From contig NZ_JBIGIC010000005.1 in the NCBI RefSeq assembly GCF_043555985.1, positions 186,001-250,000 on the forward strand: 64,000 nt of DNA, written 5' to 3'. Positions within the stretch are counted from its first letter, which is position 1, and the number at the start of each line of letters is the position of its first letter. Positions 25,151-40,221 of the stretch are shown here, in pieces. The position numbers and the translations under genes are program-made. The notes under the pieces are model-generated. The model searched no databases. It saw only the letters and a program-made list of their open reading frames with translations, and had not been told where the DNA came from. This stretch comes from Pelomonas candidula (lineage in GTDB: Bacteria; Pseudomonadota; Gammaproteobacteria; Burkholderiales; Burkholderiaceae_C).

Positions 25151-27265
25151 ATGAGTTCACACGACCGCTCCATCGCGCGACAGGTGTCGTTTACCGGCGC
25201 CGCAGCCGTCGCCGTCGTGTTGCTGATCGTCAGCCTGATCGTCGGCACGCTGCTGAAACGCTCGGCCACCGAGCAGGTCCAGACCTGGGTTGCCGACAAG
25301 ACCGGCTCCCTGGTCGACGCCATGCAGGCCATGGACGACATCGCCGCCCAGCAGGCACAGCGCAGCTTCGGCTCCTTCCGCCAGGAATTCGGCCCCAGCT
25401 TCAACCTCGACGAAGCCACCGGCGACCTGCGCGACTGGGGCCCCAAGCTGAACGGCAACTTCACGCAGGTCGACAAGTTCGCGGCCGTGAACGGCGGCGT
25501 GGCCACGGTGTTCGCGGCCAAGGGTGAGGACTTCGAGCGCATCACCACCTCGCTGAAGAACGAGAAGGGCGAGCGCGCCATGGGCACGCTGCTGGACAGG
25601 CAGGGCGCGGCCTACGCGGCCATCAAGGCGGGCAAGTCCTACACCGGCCGCGCGACGCTATTCGGCCGCGCCTACATGACGCACTACGAGCCGATCCGGA
25701 ACGAGGCGGGAAAGACCGTCGGCATCCTGTTCATCGGCTACGGCCTGGAAGCCTTCGAAGCTGCCATGGACCGCATGGCCGGCAGCGCCAGGTTCTTCGA
25801 GCACGGCGGCACCTTCATCGTCGCCATGCCCAAGGACCCCGCCAAGGCGACGTTCGCCGCGCACCCGTCCGCCAAGGGCAAGCTGGTCTCCAGCATCGCG
25901 CCCGGCTTCGAGAAGCTGCTGGCCGAGCAGAAGGGCGGCACCCTCGTGCTGGACGACGCCCCCGACGTGCTGGGCAACGGCCTCGGCGACAACTTCGCCA
26001 TCGCCCGCAAGAGCGAGAAGTCCGGCTACTGGGTCGTCGCCCAGGTCTCGCGCGGCGAAGCGCTGGCCGCCAGCCGTGCCACGCTGTGGTTCTTCTGGGG
26101 TGCACTGGCCCTGACGACGGCCGGCCTGGGCTTCGGCCTGATGTGGATGATGCGGCGCTGGGTGTCGCAGCCCCTGGCCTCGCTACAGAGGGCGGTCAGC
26201 GCAATTGCCGACGGCGACCTGAACCAGCCCGTCAGCAGCGACCGCCGCGACGAGATCGGCTCGCTGATCCAGGACACCGAGGCCATGCGCCAACGCCTGG
26301 CGGCGACCATCGGCACCGTGCGCAACTCGGTCGACAGCATCGGCACTGCGAGCAGCGAGATCGCCACCGGCAACGTCGACCTCAGCCAGCGCACCGAGCA
26401 GACCGCCAGCAACCTGCAGAACGCGGCGTCGTCGATGAGCCAGCTGACCAGCACCGTGCGCCAGACGGCCGACTCGGCCCGCACGGCCAACCAGCTCGTT
26501 CAGTCGGCCGCATCCGCGGCGACGCGCGGTGGCGAAGTGGTCGGTGAGGTCGTCACGACGATGGACGAGATCAACACGGCCAGCAAGAAGATTGCCGACA
26601 TCATCGGCACCATCGACGGCATCGCCTTCCAGACCAACATCCTCGCGTTGAACGCCGCGGTGGAGGCGGCCCGGGCCGGCGAGCAGGGTCGCGGCTTCGC
26701 GGTCGTGGCCGGCGAGGTGCGTTCGCTGGCCGGGCGCAGCGCCGAGGCGGCCAAGGAAATCAAGACGCTGATCGGCAACAGCGTGGAGCGCGTGGAGAAC
26801 GGCGCCCGCCTGGTGCAGGCGGCTGGCACGGCGATGGGCGAGATCGTCTCCAGCGTGCAGCGGGTGCAGGACATCATCGGCGAGATCAGCTCGGCCGCGA
26901 CCGAGCAGAGCGAGGGCATCGCGTCGGTGAACACATCGGTCGTGCAGCTCGACCAGATGACGCAGCAGAACGCCGCGCTCGTCGAGGAATCCGCCGCCGC
27001 TGCGGAGAGCCTCAAAGAGCAGGCGCAGCGACTCGTCGAGGCCGTGGCGGTGTTCCGCGTGGCCGGCAGCGCGGCCGCCATGCCGAGCAAGGCCAGCGCC
27101 CCCCGGCCGGCGCCGGTCGCCGCCCCCAAGGCTGCCGCGCCCAAGCCGGCTGCAGCGTCGCCCAAACCTGCGGCGCCGGTGGCTAAAGCTGCGCCGGCAG
27201 CGGCGCCCCGCCCTGCCCCAACGCCCAGGCACGCCGAACCGGAAGGCGACTGGGAAACGTTCTGA
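25151..27265 (+). CDS. Methyl-accepting chemotaxis protein with Cache-type sensor domain
   Basis: A 704-residue chemoreceptor. Membrane helix 1 is at residues about 17-36 and helix 2 at about 309-333. The large periplasmic region between them looks like a Cache3-Cache2 fusion (AAIKAGKSYTGRATLFGRAY; IGYGLEAF). HAMP follows (about 335-390), then the signalling domain with hairpin tip FQTNILALNAAVEAARAGEQ (about 493). After an Ala/Pro/Lys-rich flexible tail it ends in DWETF, close to the NWETF pentapeptide that tethers CheR and CheB in E. coli receptors. GGAGGAGG precedes the ATG. The ligand is unknown. Confidence 0.94.
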   Translation: MSSHDRSIARQVSFTGAAAVAVVLLIVSLIVGTLLKRSATEQVQTWVADKTGSLVDAMQAMDDIAAQQAQRSFGSFRQEFGPSFNLDEATGDLRDWGPKLNGNFTQVDKFAAVNGGVATVFAAKGEDFERITTSLKNEKGERAMGTLLDRQGAAYAAIKAGKSYTGRATLFGRAYMTHYEPIRNEAGKTVGILFIGYGLEAFEAAMDRMAGSARFFEHGGTFIVAMPKDPAKATFAAHPSAKGKLVSSIAPGFEKLLAEQKGGTLVLDDAPDVLGNGLGDNFAIARKSEKSGYWVVAQVSRGEALAASRATLWFFWGALALTTAGLGFGLMWMMRRWVSQPLASLQRAVSAIADGDLNQPVSSDRRDEIGSLIQDTEAMRQRLAATIGTVRNSVDSIGTASSEIATGNVDLSQRTEQTASNLQNAASSMSQLTSTVRQTADSARTANQLVQSAASAATRGGEVVGEVVTTMDEINTASKKIADIIGTIDGIAFQTNILALNAAVEAARAGEQGRGFAVVAGEVRSLAGRSAEAAKEIKTLIGNSVERVENGARLVQAAGTAMGEIVSSVQRVQDIIGEISSAATEQSEGIASVNTSVVQLDQMTQQNAALVEESAAAAESLKEQAQRLVEAVAVFRVAGSAAAMPSKASAPRPAPVAAPKAAAPKPAAASPKPAAPVAKAAPAAAPRPAPTPRHAEPEGDWETF

Positions 27266-27275
27266 CCCCAACGAA

Positions 27276-27298
27276 AAGGCCCGCGAATCGCGGGCCTT
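27276..27298. terminator. Bidirectional terminator between receptor gene and alaS
   Basis: AAGGCCCGCG and CGCGGGCCTT form a 10-bp perfect stem around AAT between two convergent genes. Confidence 0.8.
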
Positions 27299-27321
27299 GC
27301 TTCATGGAGCACTGAAACGCG

Positions 27322-29946
<2,625 letters not shown>

Positions 29947-30052
29947 CCCGGGGCTTCCTGGAAAAGGTCAGTGACAAAGAGGGTCGATTGTAGAGAGGGG
30001 GCTTTACGTCGCCCGGGTAGAGTGGGTCTCGATACGACAGGAGAGCCCTTCG

Positions 30053-31537
30053 ATGGACGCGAATTCCCCGCTGGACGCGCTGGACAACCCCGGCCTGCTG
30101 CGCACCCAGGCCCTGATCAACGGCGAATGGGTGAGCGGCGCCACCACCTTCGCCGTCACCGACCCGGCCACCGGGCGCGAGTTGGCGCAAGTGCCCAACC
30201 TGGGCCGCACGGACGTGGACACGGCCATCGCCGCCGCCGCCAATGCGCTCACCGCCTGGCGATCCAAGCCCGCCAAGGAGCGCGCCGCCGTGCTGGTGCG
30301 CTGGCAGCAGTTGCTCGTCAAGCACGCCGACGACCTCGCCCGCCTGATGACGGCTGAGCAGGGCAAGCCGCTGGCCGAGGCCCGTGGCGAGGTGGTCTAC
30401 GGCGCCAGCTTCCTCGACTGGTTCGCCGAGGAAAGCAGGCGCGTTTATGGCGAGACCATCCCGACAACGGACCCGACCAAGCGCTACCTTGTCATCAAGC
30501 AGGCCGTCGGCGTCTGCGCGGCCATCACGCCGTGGAACTTCCCGCTGGCGATGATCACGCGCAAGGTCGCGCCGGCGCTGGCCGCCGGCTGCACGGTCAT
30601 CATCAAGCCGGCCGAGGCCACGCCGCTGACGGCGCTGGCCGCCGCCGAACTGGCCCAACGCGCCGGCATGCCCGCCGGTGTGCTGAACGTGCTGACGGCC
30701 GACGCCGAGCAGTCCATCGAGGTGGGCAAGGCGCTGTGCGAGAGCGACGTCGTGCGCCACCTGTCCTTCACCGGCTCCACCGAGGTCGGCCGCATCCTGA
30801 TGAGGCAGTGCGCCCCGACGATCAAGAAGCTCAGCCTGGAACTGGGCGGCAACGCGCCCTTCATCGTCTTCGACGACGCGGACCTGGACTCGGCCGTCGA
30901 AGGCGCGCTGGCCAGCAAGTACCGCAATGCCGGCCAGACCTGCGTCTGCGCCAACCGCATCTATGTGCAGGCAGGCGTGTACGACGCCTTCCTGGAGAAG
31001 TTCGCGGCCAAGGTCGGCCAGCTGAAGACGGGCAACGGGTTTGACGCCGGCATCAACGTCGGCCCGCTGATCGACGCGGCGGCGCTGCAGAAGGTCGAGA
31101 CCCACGTGGCCGATGCGATCGCGCTGGGCGCCAAGGTGCTGACCGGCGGCAAGCGGCTGGAGACGGCGGCGGGCAACTTCTTCGAGCCCACACTGCTGGC
31201 CGACGCGACGCCGCAGATGCTGTGCTCGCGCGAGGAAACGTTCGGGCCGGTTGCGCCGGTGTTCAAGTTCCAGACCGAGGCCGAGGCCATCCAGCTGGCC
31301 AACTCGACCGAGTTCGGCCTGGCCAGCTATTTCTACAGCCGCGACATCGGCCGCATCTTCCGCGTCGGCGAGGCACTGGAGTACGGCATGGTGGGCATCA
31401 ACACCGGCCTGATCTCGACGGCCGAGGTGCCGTTCGGCGGCGTCAAGCAATCCGGGCTGGGCCGCGAGGGTGGGCGCCAGGGCATCGAGGACTACGTCGA
31501 GGTGAAGTATCTCTGCCTGGGCGACATCCACCGCTGA
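30053..31537 (+). CDS. gabD: NADP-dependent succinate-semialdehyde dehydrogenase
   Basis: GabD oxidises succinate semialdehyde to succinate, the last step of GABA degradation. The 494 residues include the cofactor region ITPWNFPLAMITRK, SFTGSTEVGR, catalytic base E263 in LELGGNAPF, and catalytic C297 in GQTCVCANR with the second cysteine at 299 typical of GabD. The C-terminal PFGGVKQSGLGREGG matches the family. No gabT is adjacent. A palindromic 103-bp element directly follows the stop. Confidence 0.95.
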   Translation: MDANSPLDALDNPGLLRTQALINGEWVSGATTFAVTDPATGRELAQVPNLGRTDVDTAIAAAANALTAWRSKPAKERAAVLVRWQQLLVKHADDLARLMTAEQGKPLAEARGEVVYGASFLDWFAEESRRVYGETIPTTDPTKRYLVIKQAVGVCAAITPWNFPLAMITRKVAPALAAGCTVIIKPAEATPLTALAAAELAQRAGMPAGVLNVLTADAEQSIEVGKALCESDVVRHLSFTGSTEVGRILMRQCAPTIKKLSLELGGNAPFIVFDDADLDSAVEGALASKYRNAGQTCVCANRIYVQAGVYDAFLEKFAAKVGQLKTGNGFDAGINVGPLIDAAALQKVETHVADAIALGAKVLTGGKRLETAAGNFFEPTLLADATPQMLCSREETFGPVAPVFKFQTEAEAIQLANSTEFGLASYFYSRDIGRIFRVGEALEYGMVGINTGLISTAEVPFGGVKQSGLGREGGRQGIEDYVEVKYLCLGDIHR

Positions 31538-31640
31538 GACGGCTTCGCAATCAAATCGATCACTGCGTTGCTTCGCCTTGCCGTGCTAGTGCACTGTCTG
31601 CAGCTGCGCGCCTTGTGCTCGCTCTGATTGCAAACCCGTC
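31538..31640. repeat. 103-bp imperfect palindromic intergenic element
   Basis: The element starts at the base after the gabD stop. Its ends GACGGCTTCGCAATCA (31538-31553) and TGATTGCAAACCCGTC (31625-31640) are inverted repeats matching at 14 of 16 positions. The inner sequence also pairs partly with itself, up to a centre near GTGCTAGTGCAC. It has no ORF. The design is that of a REP- or MITE-like intergenic element. From memory, similar palindromes are dispersed in beta- and gammaproteobacterial genomes, but I could not check this. Confidence 0.7.
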
Positions 31641-31649
31641 GACCCAGAA

Positions 31650-31690
31650 ACGAAAAAACCGCGAGGCAGCTTTTGGCTGCACTCGCGGTT
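31650..31690 (-). terminator. Rho-independent terminator of the TonB receptor gene
   Basis: Read on the minus strand, AACCGCGAG and CTCGCGGTT enclose an inner GCAGC/GCTGC stem with one bulge, followed by a run of six T. It lies about 53-93 bases after the receptor stop. Confidence 0.85.
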
Positions 31691-31742
31691 GCCGAAACGA
31701 CTGACCGGGCCTCGTGCACCCGGCCGTCGAGGTACTTACGGC

Positions 31743-34187
31743 TTACTCGAAATCCACGCTGAAGGTCAGCGAGGTGAAGCGTGGGGCGCCAAGGTAGTAG
31801 AACTCCGTGGAGGCCGACTGGCTGCCAGTTCCAACCAGCGGCGTCGCTGCGGCGTTCGTGATGACCGACGACGCGCTGCGGTACTGCTTGTTGCCGATGT
31901 TGGCGATGTTCAGGCGCAGTTGCGGGTTCTTGACGAAGCCCCAGTTGGCGAACTTGTAGCCAGCGTCCAGGTCGAACGTGGAGTAGCTGGGGACGCGCTC
32001 CTGGTTCATCAGGTCGGCGTACTGCGCACCGTTGAACTTGCCCTTGAAGCGAGCGTAGATCGGGCCTTGCTCGTACTGCACGGACAGGGCGGCCATCTTG
32101 TCAGGCACCTTGGCAAAGGTCTTGCCCGCCGTCGGCAGAGCGCCCGCAGCGGACAGCCGCAGGTTGTCCTTCATGTTCTCGTTCTGCAGCGTCAGCGAAC
32201 CGTAGGCAGAGAAGCCGTTGTAGACGCCGCTGCCGATTTCCAGTTCGAGACCGTGGCCCTTCGTGCCGCCGGCGTTCACGTAGGTGCTGACCTGCGTGTT
32301 CGGGTCCGTCGCGGAGACCTGGCGGTTCTTGAAGTCCTTCTGGTAGACCGTCGCGGAGATCGAGACATCCTTCGACTGGAAGCGCCAGCCGGCATCGATC
32401 ATCACCGACGTTTCCGGCTTGACTTCCGCCAGAGGCTGGACCGCGCCACCGTTGATGGAGGCCACATAGACGCCGCTGGAGCTGACCATGTAGGCGTAGT
32501 TCGGCGGGGCGCGGAAGTTCTTGGAGACGTTCAGGAAGACGTGCTGCTGGCTGTTCAGGTTGAAGCGGGCGCCGAGCTGCGGCAGCACCTCGTTGAACGA
32601 GCGGGTGATGTTGAAGTCCTGATAGATCCGCGGACCGGCCGTGTAGACACCGTTGGCCAGCGTGTAGGTCGGCACACCCGTCTCGTTGGCGTAGTTGGTC
32701 ACGTTGCGCTCCACATGGGGGAGACGCAGACCCAGGTTCAGGAACGCGCGGTCGTTCAGCAGCGTGATCTGGTCGTTCAGGTAGACCTGGTAGGCCGTGC
32801 TGATCGTCTTCGTGTTGCGGCCTTCGTAGCAGGTGCCGTCAGCGCGCTTGATGCAGCCATCCTGCAACCAGATGTCCGCCGGGGTGCCGTCGGCATTGAT
32901 CTTGACGGCCGGCTGCGTCTGCAGATGCTGGGCGCGCTCGTACCACAGGCCCACCTTCAGGTAGTGGTTGCCCATCGTGGTGCTGATTTCGCCGGTGACG
33001 CCGGGACGGTTGGTCTTGGTCACGCTGGCACGCGCCACGGCGACCTTGTCCAGGGTGTCGCCATCGCCGTTGATGTCGACCGCGCCGCCGATGGGCATCG
33101 TGCTTTCCGTCAGGATGGTCTGCGACCAGCCACCGTTGCCGAAGCCGTACCACATGTAGGGCTGCACCTTCAGGTAGGTGTCCTGGGCGATCTTGAACGA
33201 GCCCGACACCGACGCGATGACGTTCTTGAACGGGTTCAGCGCCATGCCGTAGTAGATCGGGTTCTGGGCCACGTCCGTCTGGGCGCCGGGGCCCGGCGTC
33301 TTCAGCGGGGTGAAGGTGGCCGCGTAGTCATACCCGTAGCCGTTCGCGTTGAGCTGGGCCAGGCTGACGTTGTAGATGTTCTGGTTGACCATCCGGTTGT
33401 AGAGCACCGAACCGAGGATGTGGTTGTCCTCGTTCAGGTCCAACGAGAAGCCGGCGTCGATGTGGTCCTTCTTGGCCTTGCCCACGCCCTTCCACTTGTC
33501 GGCTTCGGCGTGCGAGTAGCTCAGGAACACCTTGGCCATGTCGTTGGCAAAGCGGCCCGAGTCCACGCGGACGAAGGTGCGGTTCAGGTTCAGGCCACCC
33601 AGGGTCTGGGAGACGCGAACGCGGCGCTGGTCGGTCGGGTCGCAGGTGATCAGGCTCACGCTGCCGCCCGTGGCGCCGCTGTGCGGCGATTCCAGCTCAG
33701 GCGAACCCTGGGCCACCGAAGCGGTACAGACGTTCTCCTTGTCGATCATTTCCTGGGCGTAGAAGGCATAGCCGCCCGAATCGTTGACCGGCACGCCGTT
33801 CACGGTGAAGCCGATCTGGTCCGAGCCGAAGCCGCGGATGCTGACGTCGCCACCGAACAGGCCGGTCGCGTCGTAGTTGTAGGTGCTCACGCCCGGCAGC
33901 TGGGCAATGCTCTGCAGCACGTTGCCGGTGGCCAGTTCCTTTTCCATCGCTGCCTTGGTCAGCGTGCTGCGGCCCTTGACGGAGTCGTCGTTGATCATCA
34001 GGCCCGTGCCCAGCTTGGCGCTGGAGCCCACGACCGTGATCGTGCCAAGACGCACGGCATCGTCCTTGGCGCGCGGAGCGGCCTCTTCCTTGGGCTGATC
34101 GGCCGTTTGCTGCGCGTACACCATGCCGGTGGCCAGTACGGTGACTGCCAGGGCGGTGGCGGTCTTGCAGAACAGTCTGCTCTTCAT
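31743..34187 (-). CDS. TonB-dependent outer-membrane receptor
   Basis: An 814-residue outer-membrane transporter energised by TonB. The N-terminal signal peptide ends near GMVYAQQ (residues about 1-26). A TonB-box-like segment (LGTITVVGS) and the plug domain (NVLQSIAQLPGVST, GDVSIRGFGSDQIGFTVNG) follow, then a beta-barrel with alternating aromatic strands. Two cysteine pairs lie in predicted loops (VCTASV/LITCDP and DGCIKRADGTCYEG). The barrel ends in FSVDFE, so the last residue is Glu rather than the usual aromatic. The substrate is not evident; no siderophore, B12 or sugar genes are adjacent. It is divergent from the nucleotidase with a 416-bp gap. Confidence 0.94.
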   Translation of the reverse strand: MKSRLFCKTATALAVTVLATGMVYAQQTADQPKEEAAPRAKDDAVRLGTITVVGSSAKLGTGLMINDDSVKGRSTLTKAAMEKELATGNVLQSIAQLPGVSTYNYDATGLFGGDVSIRGFGSDQIGFTVNGVPVNDSGGYAFYAQEMIDKENVCTASVAQGSPELESPHSGATGGSVSLITCDPTDQRRVRVSQTLGGLNLNRTFVRVDSGRFANDMAKVFLSYSHAEADKWKGVGKAKKDHIDAGFSLDLNEDNHILGSVLYNRMVNQNIYNVSLAQLNANGYGYDYAATFTPLKTPGPGAQTDVAQNPIYYGMALNPFKNVIASVSGSFKIAQDTYLKVQPYMWYGFGNGGWSQTILTESTMPIGGAVDINGDGDTLDKVAVARASVTKTNRPGVTGEISTTMGNHYLKVGLWYERAQHLQTQPAVKINADGTPADIWLQDGCIKRADGTCYEGRNTKTISTAYQVYLNDQITLLNDRAFLNLGLRLPHVERNVTNYANETGVPTYTLANGVYTAGPRIYQDFNITRSFNEVLPQLGARFNLNSQQHVFLNVSKNFRAPPNYAYMVSSSGVYVASINGGAVQPLAEVKPETSVMIDAGWRFQSKDVSISATVYQKDFKNRQVSATDPNTQVSTYVNAGGTKGHGLELEIGSGVYNGFSAYGSLTLQNENMKDNLRLSAAGALPTAGKTFAKVPDKMAALSVQYEQGPIYARFKGKFNGAQYADLMNQERVPSYSTFDLDAGYKFANWGFVKNPQLRLNIANIGNKQYRSASSVITNAAATPLVGTGSQSASTEFYYLGAPRFTSLTFSVDFE

Positions 34188-34603
34188 TCCTAGACTCCTA
34201 GTGGGCGCGCCGGGCGCGCGGGCTTCAACAGATTCGATGGGTGCCGTTCGTCACGCGACGATGGCTGTGAAAGGTCGTTTCGCGACCGTCCCGGAATTGT
34301 CATGACTTTCTGTGACAGAACTTTACGGGTAAGTCAGAAGTCGAAATTTTTAGAGAGAACGCCCTGTCGCCGGCACCAGATCAGTGCAACCCGAAGCGTC
34401 CGGATCGAGGGATCGACGGAGGCTTCGATGTGAATTTTTCCCAGGAGGGCCGAGGGCTTTCGCGCGCCGAGGGGCACCAACTTGGGTTCAACGCGCACAT
34501 CAACGAGGTGCCCATCAAGCCATCAGAACTGTCGCGCAGCCGCGACAAACCGGCGTCACAGGTCCACTCCTAAGATCTACGGACCCGTCAAATTTCATCC
34601 GTC
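34188..34603. other. Divergent regulatory region (TonB receptor / 5'-nucleotidase)
   Basis: This 416-bp gap is visibly richer in A and T than its neighbours around 34290-34360 and probably holds both promoters. It contains a perfect inverted repeat TGTCGCG-CAGC-CGCGACA at 34530-34547, about 60 bp before the nucleotidase ATG. An imperfect TGTCA...TGACA pair lies near 34298-34317. I see no clear Fur box. Confidence 0.45.
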
Positions 34604-36274
34604 ATGCACCTTCGCCCCCACGCCACGGCGCTCATCGCCCTCGCCGCAGCCCTGCTCGCCGGCTGCGCCACGCAGCCCGCCACGACCGAGCTGACGCTGC
34701 TGTCCATCAATGACTTCCACGGCAATATCCAGCCCGCCAAGCCGACACCGCTGATGCCGCGCCTGCCCGACGCAGCGACCGGCCAGCTCAAGGCCCAACC
34801 AGCCGGTGGCGTGGCCTACCTGGCCACGGCACTGGCCGACCTGAAGGCCAAGAACCCGGACGCACTGATCGTCGCCGGCGGCGACCTCATCGGCGCGTCG
34901 CCGTTGATCTCCGGCCTGCTGCGGGACGAGCCCACGCTGTCCGCCATGTCGCAGTTGGGCATCTCCGCCAGCGCCCTGGGCAACCACGAGCTGGACGCCG
35001 GCCTGCCCGAGCTGCTGCGCAAGGCGCACGGCGAGTGCGGCCCGACCGAATGCCTGTGGCCCGGCTTCAAGGGCCCCGGCTTCCCTTACCTCGGCGCCAA
35101 CGTGCTGGACGCCCGGACCGGCGCGCCACTGCTGCCCACCCACGTCATCCAGCAGGCCGGCAAGCTGAAGGTCGCCATCGCCGGTGTCGCAACGAAGGAC
35201 ACGCCGCAGGTCATCGTGGCCCGGGCCATCCAGGGCATCCGCTTCGCCGACGAGGCAGACACGCTGAACGCGCTGGTGCCGCAGCTGAAGGCCGAGGGCG
35301 CCCAGGTGCTGATCGCCGTCATGCACGAAGGCGGCATGATGGGTGCCGGCGCCGCTGCCAACGATGCAAGCTACGCCTGCCCGACGCTGACCGGCCGCGT
35401 ACACGACATCGCCCAGCGCCTGGACCCGGCCTACGCGATCATCATCGGCGGCCACACCCACCAGGCCTATACCTGCAAGATCAATGGCCGCCTTGTCGTG
35501 CAGGCCGGCAGCTATGGCGGCTGGATCACCGAAAGCCACCTCAAGCTCGACGCCGCCGGCCGCGTGCTGGATGCCAGCGCCGTCAACCACCCGGTGCTGC
35601 AGTCGGCCTACGCGCCCAACCCGGCACTGGTCCAGCTGGTGGCCCGCGCCGCCGCGCTGACCGAGGCCGCCCGCACCAAGCCCGTTGCAACGCTGCCGCG
35701 CGGCGCCGTGCGCAGCCCCAAGGCACCCAACGGCGACGCCGCCCTGGGCAACCTCATCGCCGACAGCCAGCTCGCCTTCGCCCGCAAGCAGGGTCCGGCC
35801 GACATCGCCTTCATGAACTCCGGCGGCATCCGCGCCGACCTCGTCGTCGACCCCGGCAAGCCGACGACGATGAGCGACCTGCTGGCCATCCAGCCTTTCG
35901 GTAACGACATCGTCGTGCTGACGATGACCGGCCAGCAGCTGTGGGACGTGCTGCAACGCCAACTGCCCAAGGGCGACGCGTCGCCGCGCTTCCTGCAGCC
36001 GTCGTGGACGCTGCACTACCGCTGGCGCCAGGGTGCCGACGGCACGCCCGAGCTCGGCGAGATCCTCGTCGATGGCAAGCCGCTGGAGCGCACACGCGAC
36101 TACCGTGTCGTCGTCAACAACTTCCTCTCCGAAGGCGGGGACGAGGCCACCGGCTTCAAGCACGGCCGGGACCGCACCATCGTGGGCACTGACATCGACG
36201 CCCTCGTCGAGCTGCTGCGTGCCGACCCGCAGGCCGTCGAGCGCGCCGCGCCCGGCCGCATCGTTCGAGAGTGA
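34604..36274 (+). CDS. 5'-nucleotidase / metallophosphatase lipoprotein (UshA family)
   Basis: A 556-residue exported phosphatase predicted to release phosphate from nucleotides outside the inner membrane. The lipobox LLAGC puts lipidated Cys at residue 21. The calcineurin-like metal-binding motifs are all present: NDFHGN, GGDLIG, GNHELD, VMHEGG and GGHTH. The C-terminal nucleotide-binding domain contains NSGGIRADL and QPFGNDIV. Such enzymes often serve phosphate or purine scavenging, which could relate to the divergent TonB receptor, but that link is inference. Confidence 0.93.
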   Translation: MHLRPHATALIALAAALLAGCATQPATTELTLLSINDFHGNIQPAKPTPLMPRLPDAATGQLKAQPAGGVAYLATALADLKAKNPDALIVAGGDLIGASPLISGLLRDEPTLSAMSQLGISASALGNHELDAGLPELLRKAHGECGPTECLWPGFKGPGFPYLGANVLDARTGAPLLPTHVIQQAGKLKVAIAGVATKDTPQVIVARAIQGIRFADEADTLNALVPQLKAEGAQVLIAVMHEGGMMGAGAAANDASYACPTLTGRVHDIAQRLDPAYAIIIGGHTHQAYTCKINGRLVVQAGSYGGWITESHLKLDAAGRVLDASAVNHPVLQSAYAPNPALVQLVARAAALTEAARTKPVATLPRGAVRSPKAPNGDAALGNLIADSQLAFARKQGPADIAFMNSGGIRADLVVDPGKPTTMSDLLAIQPFGNDIVVLTMTGQQLWDVLQRQLPKGDASPRFLQPSWTLHYRWRQGADGTPELGEILVDGKPLERTRDYRVVVNNFLSEGGDEATGFKHGRDRTIVGTDIDALVELLRADPQAVERAAPGRIVRE

Positions 36275-36392
36275 CCACCTAGGGCAAACCTGTCGCTGGT
36301 AGCAGCGACCCCCTCGACCAGCCAGGCGGCCCAGTCCTAGACTCAAACGGTTCGGCAAGGTCAGCCGGACGCCAGCGGTTCGGGGGAGCGCG

Positions 36393-39925
<3,533 letters not shown>

Positions 39926-39997
39926 TGGACCGGTGGTGTTGCGCCTACCAGATGGGCTTGCTCGGAATCGGCGGGGGCTGATTCCTCGGTACTGACG

Positions 39998-40037
39998 AGC
40001 CCGTGCCTGACGGCACGTCCAAGGACGGCCACGGGCT
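39998..40037. other. Compact cluster of overlapping inverted repeats
   Basis: Outer arms AGCCCGTG (39998-40005) and CACGGGCT (40030-40037) enclose CGTGCC/GGCACG around TGAC and CGTCC/GGACG around AA. The outer and first inner stems share bases, so they are mutually exclusive. It lies between the GGDEF gene and the tRNA terminator, with no ORF and no T-run. Confidence 0.4.
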
Positions 40038-40082
40038 ATCCTTGAGCGAACCCGGGTAGGCCCCATCCCAAACGCCCAATCC

Positions 40083-40110
40083 AAAAACGAACGGCCCCGT
40101 CAGGGACCGT
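40083..40110 (-). terminator. Terminator of tRNA-Gly
   Basis: On the minus strand, ACGGTCCC and GGGGCCGT form a stem with one mismatch around TGAC. It is followed by TTCGTTTTT, just downstream of the tRNA 3' end. Confidence 0.75.
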
Positions 40111-40117
40111 CTGCTTT

Positions 40118-40191
40118 TGGAGCGGGTGATGGGAATCGAACCCACGTATCGAGCTTGGGAAGCTAGCGTTCTACCATTGAACTACACCCGC
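40118..40191 (-). tRNA. tRNA-Gly, anticodon CCC
   Basis: The minus strand folds into a 74-nt tRNA with encoded CCA. The acceptor stem is GCGGGTG/CACCCGC, the D-stem is GTTC/GAAC, and the T-arm has loop TTCGATT. The anticodon loop is TTCCCAA, giving anticodon CCC for GGG codons. The anticodon stem has a T28-C42 mismatch where E. coli tRNA-Gly(CCC) has G-C. The gap to the lactonase-like gene upstream is only 30 bp, and no clear promoter is visible in it. Confidence 0.95.
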
Positions 40192-40221
40192 GTAGCCCGC
40201 AGTCTACGCGACGACGCGGCC

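Noticed and set aside
31689..34193. 834-codon plus-strand frame antisense to the TonB receptor
   Set aside because: The receptor frame has signal peptide, plug and barrel features; the antisense frame has none.
34297..34317. Pho-box-like repeats (TGTCAT / CTGTGACA) upstream of the TonB receptor
   Set aside because: Half-sites are imperfect and spaced 10 or 13 bases instead of 11, so I do not call a PhoB site.
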